Under the pieces are notes generated by a model that ran no database searches, had not been told where the DNA came from, and was given only the letters and a program-made list of their open reading frames with translations. Below are positions 21,831 to 33,463 of a stretch of 64,000 nt of DNA, piece after piece. The stretch comes from Nymphaea colorata (Eukaryota > Streptophyta > Magnoliopsida > Nymphaeales > Nymphaeaceae): contig NC_045141.1 of NCBI RefSeq assembly GCF_008831285.2, positions 15,362,106-15,426,105 on the forward strand. Direction: 5' to 3'. A program made the position numbers and the translations under genes. The first letter of the stretch is position 1; every line of letters begins with the position of its first letter.

Positions 21831-24800
21831 TTAACCAGTCGTCCACAGATACACCTGACCTCCACCGGTGCCACCTGCTAGGCTTCCTGGGAGATGGGGA
21901 TGTGCAGCAAAACGGCATGGAATAGCAGTCATCAAGGAGCTCTCCAAGGTCGTTGTGGTTCTGGAACTTGTGGAGATGACATCTACTGCCCGCTTTGTGT
22001 TACCAATGAAAAGGTATGAATCATCCCATCCCCAGATGGCTCTGTCCCAAAAAAAGATGTAAAGACATGGAAAAGGAACCAAATGACAGAAAATCAAGGC
22101 ACAAAGCATTGAACATAAGATGCAAAAGGAAACTGGTTGGACACAGGTCCACCTGCAAAATCACTCTAGAATACTAAGATGGAATTAAGCATGCGATCCT
22201 CTGGCCTTACACAGTGCTGATTTTGGTCTTTGTCTTACAGCTTACAGAAACATTTATTCGTCGTTTAACGTCAGCAGAGGCGCATTCGATATTGTTCAAG
22301 CAAAAGCAAAATAAGAGCACGAGGCAGACAGAATCAGCACCACCTTCAAACGTGATTGCAATTGTCACAAATATTGTTGACATTTCTTTGACTTTTCCTG
22401 TATCATTGGCCATCAAAATGTTGGTTCATAGTTTCGCTTATTCTTAAAAGCAGAAGCAAACTAAAGTTCATGATAATTTCAAGAGATTGTTTCACATCAT
22501 AATTGATAAAAAAATTTTAATCAAGAGATTTTTTTACATCATTAATTGCTAAAAATATTTTTGAATTCTTATGAAAATAGTGTTCCTAGCTACACTTTCT
22601 TCATCATCCTTTTGCATTTTTATACTGATATCTGAAGATATCAAACGATATTTTTTTTGCATTAGCCAGAATTGATATTTCATCGCATGATTACCCCAAA
22701 AGATCATGACACAATCAAGGATTAGACGACTGTGGAAGGCTGCAGGCTGTCTTGGATGAAATCAGTGGCTATCAGCAAACACACTGCATTGAATGCAAAA
22801 GAATGCAAAATAAAAAACTAGCAAAAGCTGGCTCTTCACCAAGCCACAAAACCTGGTGAAATACCTTTCCAACAGAAAAATCCACTGTTCCCAGCAGCGA
22901 AACTAAGTGTCAAGACTGAAAGTATCTGAAGCAGATCAACCAATTCTATGGTTCATACCTGAAGGAGGAAATCCATCTGCTTGTCTGATTGTTATGGTGA
23001 ACATATTTTAATTCCCGAGCATCAGTGCCTCGCAACAATCCCACTCGATTGTCATAGCTGCATCCAATAATTCAAACAGATCATCATGAAAAGACCATTT
23101 TATCCTACACTTATGGTTAAAGATGTAAAAGAAAAAAGGATGAAAACATATATTTCAAGAAGAAAGCAGAGCTTGCACACTCATGAACCGACCAAGAACA
23201 AAATTGCCAGATCAAATCTTCCCCTAATCACCATGATTTTTGGCACTCGCAAATTCATGTCGCCTACATTGCAGGCTTGACACAAAAAATCCAAGAAAGG
23301 GCTCAGATACTGGGTGAAATGCCAACCTTGGACCTGAAGTATGGCACGTAAATTTCCCACCCTCTCTAGTCAGTCATACAGTTACAGAAAAGTTGTTCCC
23401 TCCATTAACGAAATTCACATTCATTTTTTGAATTAGATTTTTCCAAACATGCCATTTTTTAACCATAAAAATATCCATTCTTGGGTCTAACCATTAGGTG
23501 GACCCATGAGTTAAAATTCAAGTGAAAAGATAATCCTAGCTTTATTTTGAATACTATATATGTATGTTCAATGTACCATAGTCACCAACATGCAATTTCT
23601 TTGCAAGATCTTCTATACAATTTTTTTCAAATTGTCGTTTTCCTCTGAAAAGTATTGGGAAAATTTTGGAATTTTAGAACTTGAAAATATAATAAAAAAA
23701 CAGTTATTGGGCAATAGGTTTTCAAGTAATTTTCTTGCAAAAAGATAAAAAAAAAGAAAACTTTTTTTTTGAAAAACGTGAAGAACAAAATGGAAAAATC
23801 ACTGCTTAAAATATAAAAAATAAACTTTTGAAAGTTCAAAAAGTTATCAAAAGTATGTGGGATTTACTGTGAGGAATGAGGATATTGTTCTATTTTGTTT
23901 TTGATAACATTTTGAAAATGCCAAAATATTTTGCCAATAATATCAGCTGGCTTCAAAATGGCCACATATCAGGATATTATAAGAGCATCACAGATTTGTG
24001 GTCATGGTATGTAACACTATGTATGGCTGTGTAACCATGTATATGTATCATATAACGTCTTGGAGTTTTAAACGGCGAGGTTTTTTTCGGGTATAATACG
24101 GCGGTTTGAAAAATACAGAAAAAAAGGGGAAAAAATGTTCTTTTAAATAAAAAACTAAAAATGGAGAAAAATAAAATAAGTGAGAAAATAATAGCATAAA
24201 CATCAAAAGATAAATAGATTGCAACAAATAAAAAATAGAAAATGAAAAAAAAATTGTTTGGCATTAAAAAAATGAAAAAAACTAGTTTTTTCGTTTTTTG
24301 CATTTTTTTTAGTTTTAAAGGGCATTTCATTTTCTCGCATTTTTTCATGTTTTTTCGAAAACAACACGTTTTTTGTGACTACGATATGTATGCATGTATA
24401 TATATGTGTGTACAGTATTCGGGCGACAAATTCGCGGAATGGAACATGTAGAGAAGGACCATTCTTGCTGAACAATAGAGAGGGACACCAGCATTGCCAG
24501 GAACCCATTTGACAATACCTAAAGGAGGGAAAAAGCTACTAACTCATAATAAAAGAGAGATTTTTATGAAACAGCAGGGTTCGAGCCATCTCTTCTGAAC
24601 CTTATGTGCAGGTGCATTATTTTGACTTCACTTGATAAACTTACACATTCAACTTAAGTTCAATTTATATGTACAAAATGTGAAGCTATAAATATCTCAA
24701 GCTAATTGTCTGGGACTCGGAGTCATGGCCTAGGCAACTGGATCAGATATTGTGGCTAGTAGATGTACAGAATCTGCCTGTTATCAAACAATTTTACTCA

Positions 24801-27800
24801 TATAAATTGCTTCTCGACCTTCATTAACAATGACTAGGTTATGAATGGAGTGACAAAAAAAGGAAGAAGTACAAAAGCAAATAATCTTAAAGGATTAACA
24901 GCAAGCAACAACTCCATCACGAAACAACTAAAAATTTTAAGCATGGTGAACATTAAGGAAGAAACATCATCATTACACAAGTAGATATTTGAAACTTAAA
25001 TAGAAAAAAATGACCAAATATATGCAAATAAAAAATCCAAATTTACAGAGATTTTTTTTTTCTAAAATGTCACAGATTAAGAGATAAGAAAACTTCAATA
25101 AATACAACCAGATCAATAGACCTGCAATCTGGAAGACACGAAAATTTTTCAAAATGAATCCTAAGATCAGATGCAAAACCTTGTGGTTGCTAGATGGCTT
25201 CCAGTTGGTGAGAAATAGGCTGAATGGATTGCCCGTTCATGACGTACAGTAGTTATACACCTTGACCGGCTTTGCTTGATATTCCTTAAATCCCAAATGC
25301 AGGCAGTCCCATCTGATGAGCTTGTCAACATTAAGTTGGTGCTGCTCGGATGAAAGTCAATGGAGTTGATCCTACTCTCATGCAAATGGCAAGAGGTTGT
25401 GATCTTCCCTGATTTATTATCCCAAATCTTCAATTCACCTGAACCTTCCGCAAAGTATAACAATTTATTCTCATTAGGACATTGTGCAAGAGAAAAAATT
25501 GCCTCAGAAGTAGAGTAAACCATATGAAAGGTCTCTTCTTCAATGTCCATCATACGAATAAAGCCATCATAACCACTGGTAAACACCTGCAATTTGAATC
25601 ATAAAATAATCAAAGCCATGTAAAGAAGACAAAGGAAACAGGGAGACAGCCCTGAAGCATTCAGCATCATGAACAGTGATACAACTTAAATGCTGATTTA
25701 TCCTTGAGAATGCTTCAATCTAGCATATTGAAAGGCATGAAGATGGGTGAGAGGAGACAGATTTTCCTAGTAGCAACAATTGGCAGCAGTGTAAGACTGC
25801 AAGCAGCGGCTGGTAGGGTCAGATATAGTCAGCTGCTTGATTGTGCATAGCTATGCCTGATTTTAAGGTTATTGGAAAGGAACAACATCATTGCAAATTA
25901 TACTTCTTTGCCCTTTCCAGTTGCTTCTTTTCTGACCTAGTGCAGGATGGTCAAGTGTGTTCCAGATGAGATTCACTTTGCCCTTTCCTGTTGTTCTTTT
26001 TCAGCAATAGGCAAACCGAACCAAGCAGTCACATTATGCTTGACCAAAACGGAGTGATTCAGATTGATAGAGGTTCACAAGTACAATGTCTATTTGAATA
26101 ATTAAATCATGAATTTTGTGGTTTTTGCAGTACCTATGGGTAGTATATGACTTTTCCCAAACCAATTTTTGCTCCCAGTGAAAGTTTAAATTTTTCCTTA
26201 GGATACTCATGCTGAATCAAACCATATTATGTGGGCAAAATAGAGAGCAAATTAGTCACATGCATGATGAAAGATTATGAGCAGATCAGAAATATATGTC
26301 ACTGACGTCCTCATCTTTGTGATGTTCAAATGTGCCCTATGTGATTTCTGTAGTCAAGAAAGTGCATAAAATATAGAAATTCTAGTCATAGTCAGATCAG
26401 ATGTGACATTTACATTAGAGGAGAGTTGTCCACGTAGGAATAGTCTCAAATTATGTGTTGCAAGTATTCAAATATAGCTTTTTTCTAAGAAGAATGAAAT
26501 ATCTCATTCCAATGTTTGCTTCTTGAAGAATTTATTCTTGGGCAACCAGCATGATGATTGACGAGTAGCTTTCAGATCACCATGTGTCCAGTCACCATAT
26601 AAATAAAAGACTATCTGGTGGCTCAAATTACCTATTCTTGGATCCATACAATTAGTTTTCCTCTACAGTCTTTTTCCCCTAATATTTAATTTATGTGTAC
26701 CTTCGCCAAGTAGCTGCACTGTTGCACAGCCTTCTTTCCTAATCATTTTGTATTTAGGACCTTAGTGAGGTCCAAGGACAGGAGGGACCTTTATGCAGAT
26801 TCCAAGACAAACGAGATTCTATCCTTTGTTATTCCTCATAATCTCATGCCTTGGTGTCAGCATCTTCTCTAGTTAAAGAAAACTGTTGCGTATGGTCCTT
26901 GCCACATTCCACGTATGTGCTTGCCGAGTGCAGATGAAGAAGTAGGAGAAGATTCGCAGCCAAGTATTGATTGAATGACAATAGTTGAGCAAGGGAAAAG
27001 AGGAGAGAGGGAAAATGGAGATATTTGACCAGGATCCCATTTAAGTGTTGCAGCAGTTTATAGACTGAAGTCCCTGGTGCCACTTACATCTTAAAAGCTG
27101 ATCACAACCACACAGGACAGCAATAGTCACAACGTTACTCTTCCCTTGGCACAAACAGGCACATAAAGTTCTCTCCAAATGACTCACCAGAGGGAAATTT
27201 TCTTTCATCCTTCCTCGTTTGAGATAGAGTTTTGTTTTAGTTTCATCTTCTCATTTCCTTCCAGTCAGTGGTAGATAACATCACAAGAAGACGTACATAT
27301 TAAAGTTAGTATTATGAAAATGTTTCCTGTGTGCAAGTGCTACGTTACCTGTTAAATGATTTAAAGCATTCATCAAAATTCCTTTGGTACAACTTCAAGT
27401 AGAATCTATGAGCTTCTAGGAGATTCAAAAGTGTTCGAAGCAAATTATAATAAATGATCGTTCAGATCTAAATCTGATGGCCTGGACTGCCAAAGTTTGT
27501 CGCTTAATCAGGTGACCTCATTCATAGTTGACCTTGTCAAATATTCCTGGCTCCGTTTCCTGAGGACTCGCATTCACATTTTATCACGCCAACAGGCATC
27601 CAAGTGTCCCTCAGAAGCATCTGCCAAGTGATGTCTTATCAATGCAACAAAATGTTAATGGCATTCACAAAGTAGGACGGTTTTCATAATGTCATTTGTA
27701 GAGGGCAGGCAATAGGCATAATTCCACAAAATACTACATGCCAAAATCTCGTTAGTGTTTTAAAATCATGTTTTGCAAATTCAAATAAATTTTTTTTGTG

Positions 27801-29338
27801 AAGTTTTTCTTCGTACCTGCATACATGTCTGTATTACAATTTTAAAAATTGTATTCTCTTAAATTACGACCCATTCTCCTCTCGCACAACCAAAAAACAA
27901 AACAAAAGGGCAAGGAACTGTGTTCCCAGAAAGGTTCGATGTAGGTCTGACATTAGTTGACTACCTTGATCAATACCAACTTTGGCCTAACATGATAATA
28001 CATTTATCTCCCTCGTTTTTTATTTTTCACCAGGATTTAGACAACCATTCCTACAAATAAGTTGGAGTTGAGACAATAAGCTAAAGACAGTGACTGTAAA
28101 TATCAAATAATTACTAAAGGTTGTTGCAACTCCCGAGCAGCAGGACCAACCAGATAGAAAGGGAAAATAAAGGGCATAATAAGAGCTGGCAAGTCGTCCG
28201 ATACCTGAAGTGTTGGGATAAACAAAAATAGAAATGCTAAGTTCACCAAATGAATAATGGATCTACTAACTCTAACTGTGACTCGAAACCTAAACTACTA
28301 GCAAATTTTGTGAAAATGGTAGCCAACGTCTTGAAACTAACTTGAAGCCCGTTTCAAAAGCCATGCAAATAGAATAATTCACCGACCATCAAGCTAACAG
28401 TACTGGATCTGGTAAAACCAACAATCCAGAAATACCAAATCTGTTCACAAACTGCAGAGGAGTCCACTTAAGTAACCATTAGCTTGCACAAAATAAGCAT
28501 CGTGGTTGAATGAAGGGACAAGTACCTAAGAACAGGAGTGATTACCTTCGACAAAGCAAACGGCTGAACTGTAATCCCTGAGACAGGAGCTGAGTGCGGG
28601 CAATAAATGTAAACCCCATCGCCGCCCTCCTTTTCGTCGCCATAATCAACATCCCAGAACCCAACATGACCATACTTATCACCGGCCACGACCACGGTTC
28701 GTTGATCCGTCGGAAAGAACTTCACGGTCAGAATCCTACCACTTACGACCCTTGCTATGTTCTCCTCTTTCAACCGCAACTTCTCCACCTTGAAAGAAGA
28801 ATCCACCAAATCCCTCGGTTCCCCGCGACCGCGGAATCGACCCAGAGGGGTAGTCTCGCAGATATCGAGGACAGTTTTCTTGAACTCCCCCTCGTCAGAT
28901 TTGCCTTCGTAAACTTCCTTTGTGGAGAAAGGCGTTTCGCGCTTGTAGGGAGGAGGAGTCGGAGAAGAAGGGAAAGATGGTTGGTGCCGGTCGGGCGTGG
29001 GCAGGTCGTCGTCGAGGCCTTTAGAGAGGACGGCATCGGGGGCAATTCCTCTAGCCCGAAGAGATCTTCTGATAACGACCGGAGCATTCTCCTTCTTGGG
29101 TTTTTTGCTAGGAGACGCCTTGTACCCTTTCACCTCCTTCCTGATCACGAATGAAACGGATGACAACCACAGAGATAGAGTGTGGGGGGAGGGAATAGAA
29201 AGAGATGGGGTATACGATATACCGCTTCTGAAGGTTAAGGCGCAGTTCATCGACATTGAGGTTGAGAGAGGCAAGTTTCTCTTGGTTGCGCTTGATGTTC
29301 TCTAGCCTCGTCTTCTCATAATCTGTGAGGGACGCCAT
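21831..29338 (-). CDS. WDR76: WD repeat-containing protein 76-like (DDB2/WDR76 family)
   Basis: Five exons splice in frame: 29338-29223, 29140-28546, 25586-25180, 23057-22959, 22041-21831. They give 475 aa. The N-terminus MASLTDYEKTRLENIKRNQE and the basic linker (ASPSKKPKKENAPVVIRRSLRARG) match the non-WD part of the WDR76 family. WD-type repeats follow: VKFFPTDQRTVVVAGDKYGHVGFWDV, the segment FTSGYDGFIRMMDIEEETF, LKIWDNKSGKI, and SSDGTACIWDLRN. The last exon carries AIWGWDDSYLFIGNTKRAVDV and GGTGGGQVYLWTTG. Family members are nuclear proteins linked to chromatin, DNA damage and CUL4-type ubiquitin ligases; the plant role is inferred. Intron 2 is about 3 kb. The gene is divergent from the H+-ATPase and has E2F-like motifs about 115-160 bp upstream of its ATG. 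Confidence 0.92.
23600..24420. other. Very AT-rich intronic stretch with A and T homopolymer tracts
   Basis: Part of WDR76 intron 3. Dense A and T runs produce long low-complexity open frames rich in Lys or Phe on both strands, which are not genes. The middle (about 24060-24110) contains a small GC-richer island with TTAAACGGCG and AATACGGCGG, possibly a remnant of a small DNA transposon. No inverted repeat or target duplication could be set. Confidence 0.4.
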
Positions 29339-29453
29339 TGATCGCTCTGAGATCAGGTGGTGAGAGAGAGAGGAAGGCGATGAGGATGGGAGAGGACGCA
29401 CCGCCAAGCTCCTTCCCACTCCCTCGTCGCGCTTCTACGGCCCTCCGATGATG

Positions 29454-29499
29454 TTACCGCCAAATAGCTTCTCGACGCTTCAACAATTTTAGCGGGAAA
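29454..29499. promoter_or_regulatory. Two E2F-like motifs upstream of WDR76
   Basis: TTTGGCGG (minus strand, within 29454-29464) and TTTCCCGC (minus strand, within 29488-29499) both fit the E2F consensus WTTSSCSS. They lie about 115-160 bp upstream of the WDR76 ATG. They may well fall inside the promoter or the first bases of the leader. Function is inferred from position and match only. Confidence 0.5.
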
Positions 29500-30867
29500 A
29501 AACAAGGGGCGGTTGGGGATGTAAACGGTTCGGGCCGGGTCAGAGGTAACCGTTTACTAGATCCGACTTAATCAGATTCCTCTAATGGGAATTCATAGTG
29601 GGACTCAAACTTGGAATTAAATTTTTTTAAAATCAAATCTGGATCGAACGGGTTTATCATCCGAAAAGTCATATGAAATTGGATTGGACCCTTTATCAGA
29701 TCTCGAATTTGGTCACTTAAACCGTGTGCATTTATAAATAATGAGGTCCCGTTTCCATCTTGGATCTACTGAATGGATCCAGTTTAGGTTTTTTTGGGTC
29801 CAATTCAGATCTACTGCAAAATTATTTATCCCAACTCTTGATTTGTTGATCATAAAAACACAAATTATGAATCCCTGGCTTTGAGTTTGTGTCATTTTTA
29901 ATAAATAAATAAATTAAGTATATGAATCGAGGTAATTTTGATGACTCGGAGTTCTATCTTTTTTTACACATGAGAAATTTGAACAACTGTTGTAAGTTTG
30001 TTTTTACTTCTTATACTTCAAATGTATAGAAATCAAATTTGATTTTTCACCAAGGTGTGATTTTCTTTGCCACCTTTTTAAGGATAAGGATAGTCATCCA
30101 AGTTTATCATCTACAATTTTTTCGTTGAACAGGAAGAGTTTTTATCATCATCCACAATTGTCAGCCAATGCTTTATTGACGTCACTCATAAATCTATAGC
30201 AAATAATTGATAAGTTATAATATAATTAAAATAGTTACTAATATACACCTTACATTATTTTGAAACATCCAAGAAACTTGTTTTTTTTTTTTTTACAACT
30301 CGAGTAGATACCTAGTTTGCACTACCATCTAAATTTGGTTATAGACATATATAAATTCAATATAATTTTGATACGTTTTATAATTAAATATATAATTTGA
30401 AGACAAAAAATAAATATTTTTAGAACCATGACTAACTCTTCGTTATATACAATGCAAAGCATGTTTCACTATTTTACGTTATAGATTTTAAAATAAGAAA
30501 CTTCGCTACGACATTTGCACCATTTTTACAAGATCCCAACTTGAAAAACAATTAAATTTAAATTTTGAAAATATCGATAGTCATAAACAAATTCAGAATT
30601 GTAATCAATTTTCCTTAAGAAAAATAATCTACTCATTTAGTAAGTCACCTAATTATGTTAGTAATTGTTTTTTCTTAATTAAGTCATACATAAATCTACC
30701 ATATCCATTATAAGCTTAAATCAGACCATTACAACTAGATCGAAGATGATCCCACCAATTTATCTTTAGAAAGTTTTTAATATGTTTTAAAAAATTGATT
30801 TCGATCTTCGTGACAATATATTCAAGTTTAATTCGCATTAATTACTATATTTATCTTCTTCATAAAA

Positions 30868-30925
30868 TGGGAAGGGTGGCGGAGCCACATATAAGAAAGT
30901 GTGGGCAGTTGCCCACACGAACTCT
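30868..30925. other. Palindrome-bearing fragment, possible transposon remnant
   Basis: A GC-richer islet inside very AT-rich DNA contains GGGTGGCGGAGCCACAT and the near-perfect palindrome GTGGGCAGTTGCCCAC. No terminal repeats or coding capacity were found, so its origin is uncertain. Confidence 0.3.
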
Positions 30926-31293
30926 AGAAAATCTCTTTATTTCCATATTGATGGTTTTTAAAAATATATTAATTTATATATGGCACTGTTTTATAATTAT
31001 TGCGGCGCAGCCGCTGCACGACAACTTGAAATGAATGTGTTAACGGAGAAATACAACATAAGAAAGAGCTGAAAATGGAAAAAAAGTTAAAATAGTGCGA
31101 CTGACCAAGGAAATGTTAATAAATTAAGAATTTCATTTTAATTATATTAAGGTGGGCCCCACATGAGGGAGAGGAAGGAGGTGATTGGTTGGGCCCCAAA
31201 AAGCTTTGGGGGTTCAAACCCGAACAGCCAGCAGCTCCTCCCGCTCTCGCCGTTGAGCGGTTGCAGGCGAGAGAGGCGGAGGAGGAGAACACG

Positions 31294-31300
31294 TATTAAA
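31294..31300 (+). promoter_or_regulatory. Possible TATA-like element of the H+-ATPase gene
   Basis: TATTAAA lies 333 bp upstream of the ATG, immediately before a GC-rich then CT-rich stretch that looks like transcribed leader. No transcription start can be proven from sequence. Confidence 0.3.
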
Positions 31301-31496
31301 GGGGAGCGCGGCGCCCGCAACGACCTTCCCTTTCTCTGTCTCTGATCTCTTCGCTCAAGTTGCCGGATCGAAGCAAAGGTGCCCGAGGTAGAAGGAAGGG
31401 AGAGAGGAGAAAGATCGAGCAAGATTATAGCTGGTTTTCGTTAACCCTTTTACGCAAGCAAAGATTACAGATTCGATCTCGTTAACCCTTAAAGGG

Positions 31497-31550
31497 ATGC
31501 GGGCTCGGCCCCGCCACTGTTGTTGTTGTTGCTGTTGCTTCTCTCTTTAA
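31497..31550 (+). promoter_or_regulatory. Upstream ORF 1 in the H+-ATPase leader (17 codons, Cys-rich)
   Basis: ATG at 31497 opens a 17-residue frame that begins MRARPRH, continues with seven consecutive Cys codons (TGT/TGC) and ends FSL before TAA at 31548-31550. It sits 77 bp before the main ATG. Short upstream ORFs are known in the leaders of plant plasma-membrane H+-ATPase genes, where they modulate translation. Whether this one lies in the mature leader depends on the unknown transcription start and any leader intron. Confidence 0.5.
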
Positions 31551-31552
31551 CG

Positions 31553-31573
31553 ATGCGCAGGATGTCTTTCTAG
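31553..31573 (+). promoter_or_regulatory. Upstream ORF 2 in the H+-ATPase leader (6 codons)
   Basis: ATG CGC AGG ATG TCT TTC TAG begins two bases after the stop of upstream ORF 1 and encodes MRRMSF. It ends 53 bp before the main ATG, leaving room for reinitiation. Confidence 0.45.
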
Positions 31574-31626
31574 TGGAGAGCGACAGTGCCCGCGTCGTCG
31601 TTCTCGTTTCCAAGTAAAGAGCAGAG

Positions 31627-33426
31627 ATGGCGCCGCCCGAGGAGGGCAGCAGTGGGACGGGGCTCACCCTCGAGGAGATCAAGAACGAAGCTGTTGATCT
31701 TGTGAGACCATCATCTGATCTTATTTTCTTCATTTAGTTTACTCCTTTTTCGTATTCTTCCCGGGAAGAATCGATCTCTTAAATTCCGCTTTAGTGATTT
31801 GATTTTCTCGTGAGATCAGTTTGGTGTGCTTAACTTCGTATAATTAGTTATCTCTTTTCTTCTTTCCTCTTTTTTTAATGTTATTTAGATTGTCAATTCC
31901 TCGATCAAGAGTTAACTCTTTCTTGAAAAAAACATCTAATTAGCTTCAAAAAATTCCTAATAGCACAACATTTGAAATAAAAATATCAAAAAAGATGTTT
32001 TTGTTATATGTGCCGCAAAATGTTGAGTGCCTTTTGTATGAAACCGCTTTTTCATTGTGAACATAAAACTTTTTCTAGCGTTGATTATCTCCATCATCAC
32101 CAGGTGAGGATCCCCATCGGGGAGGTATTCGAGCTGTTGAAATGCACCGATAAGGGCTTGACCACGGAGGAGGGGCAGCATCGTCTCCAGATCTTTGGCC
32201 CAAACAAGTTGGAGGAAAAGAAGGTCCCCTCTCCCTCTAGATCTCTGTGATGATAAAGAAAATCTCTTGCAATGGCCTTCTTCTTCTTCTTCTTTTTCTC
32301 ATTATCTTGTTCATTGTGAATTACTGATCAGGAGAGCAAGCTCCTCAAGTTCTTGGGCTTCATGTGGAACCCCCTGTCCTGGGTCATGGAGATCGCCGCC
32401 GTCATGGCCATCGCTCTTGCCAACGGAGGAGTACGTTTTCCTTTCTTCAATGTCTCGGAATCGATGGAACGAGGTTAGGGTACTGCAGTGTAGTGGGAAC
32501 GATCACAAATGTTTCCGCAATTATATTTCAAACACCAAAATTTTATTAACATTTACTCCAGACGGCAGATACTAACTTTCCAGATATAACAGTCACAAGA
32601 TGTTGAATATTCTAAGAGCATTTTCTTAGAGGTCCCTTAATATGCTGCATCTCTACGTGCTTAACGTCCAAATCCCTATTGAATAGCTTGCTTACCTACT
32701 GAGTTTTTTGAAGATGATCTCGGGATCCATCTCAACATTAATTGGTAAGATGGATGAATTTGGATATTTGTATGCCAAAATAAATTTTTATAATTTCCAA
32801 AGATTTCTAACCATCAAATTTTCAATCCTTATCAAATCCAACTTACTTATCCAACTAACTAGATAACTGTGGATCGGATAGGTTTCAAATTCATCGTTAT
32901 CTCTTCTAAGATGGAGCATCTTGGCTTTTTATTTTTGTAAGCTCAAGTGGCTTCCTTTTCAAAAATGTATAACGCTGGAGAAAGAGATCTTATGGTTACA
33001 GTTGAAGGCCGGCATATATTCGTCTTTTAATTCTTTAAATTGTATATCAATTTAAAATATCTTTTTAAATTTAAGAAACAAAAAAGCTGATACAAGCCGA
33101 TTCGTGTTGGCAAGCAAACCGATGCAGAGCGGTTACGGATATTTCCAACATGATTCTTAACTATCGCAGGGGTAGTAGTAAGAGGGCGAGGTCTTCTATT
33201 CAGTGATTTCTCGGTATTGAAAGAAGGATCCCTTCGATTTATTGATGGCAAGGTTGACTTTTTCAGGGAAAGCCACCGGATTGGCAAGATTTCGTGGGTA
33301 TCGTCGTTCTGCTATTCATCAACTCCACTATCAGTTTCATTGAAGAGAACAATGCTGGGAACGCAGCAGCTGCTCTCATGGCGGGTCTTGCTCCAAAAAC
33401 CAAGGTTAGGAAAAATGGAGAAATGT

Positions 33427-33463
<37 letters not shown>

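Larger units (their letters stand above)
29339..31626. other. Shared upstream region of two divergent genes
   Basis: About 2.3 kb separates the WDR76 ATG (minus) and the H+-ATPase ATG (plus). The left 200 bp are GC-richer and carry E2F-like motifs. From about 29530 to 29880 the DNA is rich in GGATCC/ATCAGATT-like words, and from 29900 to 31140 it is very AT-rich. From about 31150 it becomes GC- and CT-rich, as expected for a plant 5' leader. Confidence 0.5.

Noticed and set aside
23977..24508. Phe/Lys-rich frames on both strands
   Set aside because: Homopolymer A/T tracts inside WDR76 intron 3 create open frames by chance.
28594..29154. 186-codon open frame on the plus strand opposite WDR76 exon 2
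   Set aside because: Antisense shadow of a GC-rich coding exon whose minus-strand product matches the WDR76 family.
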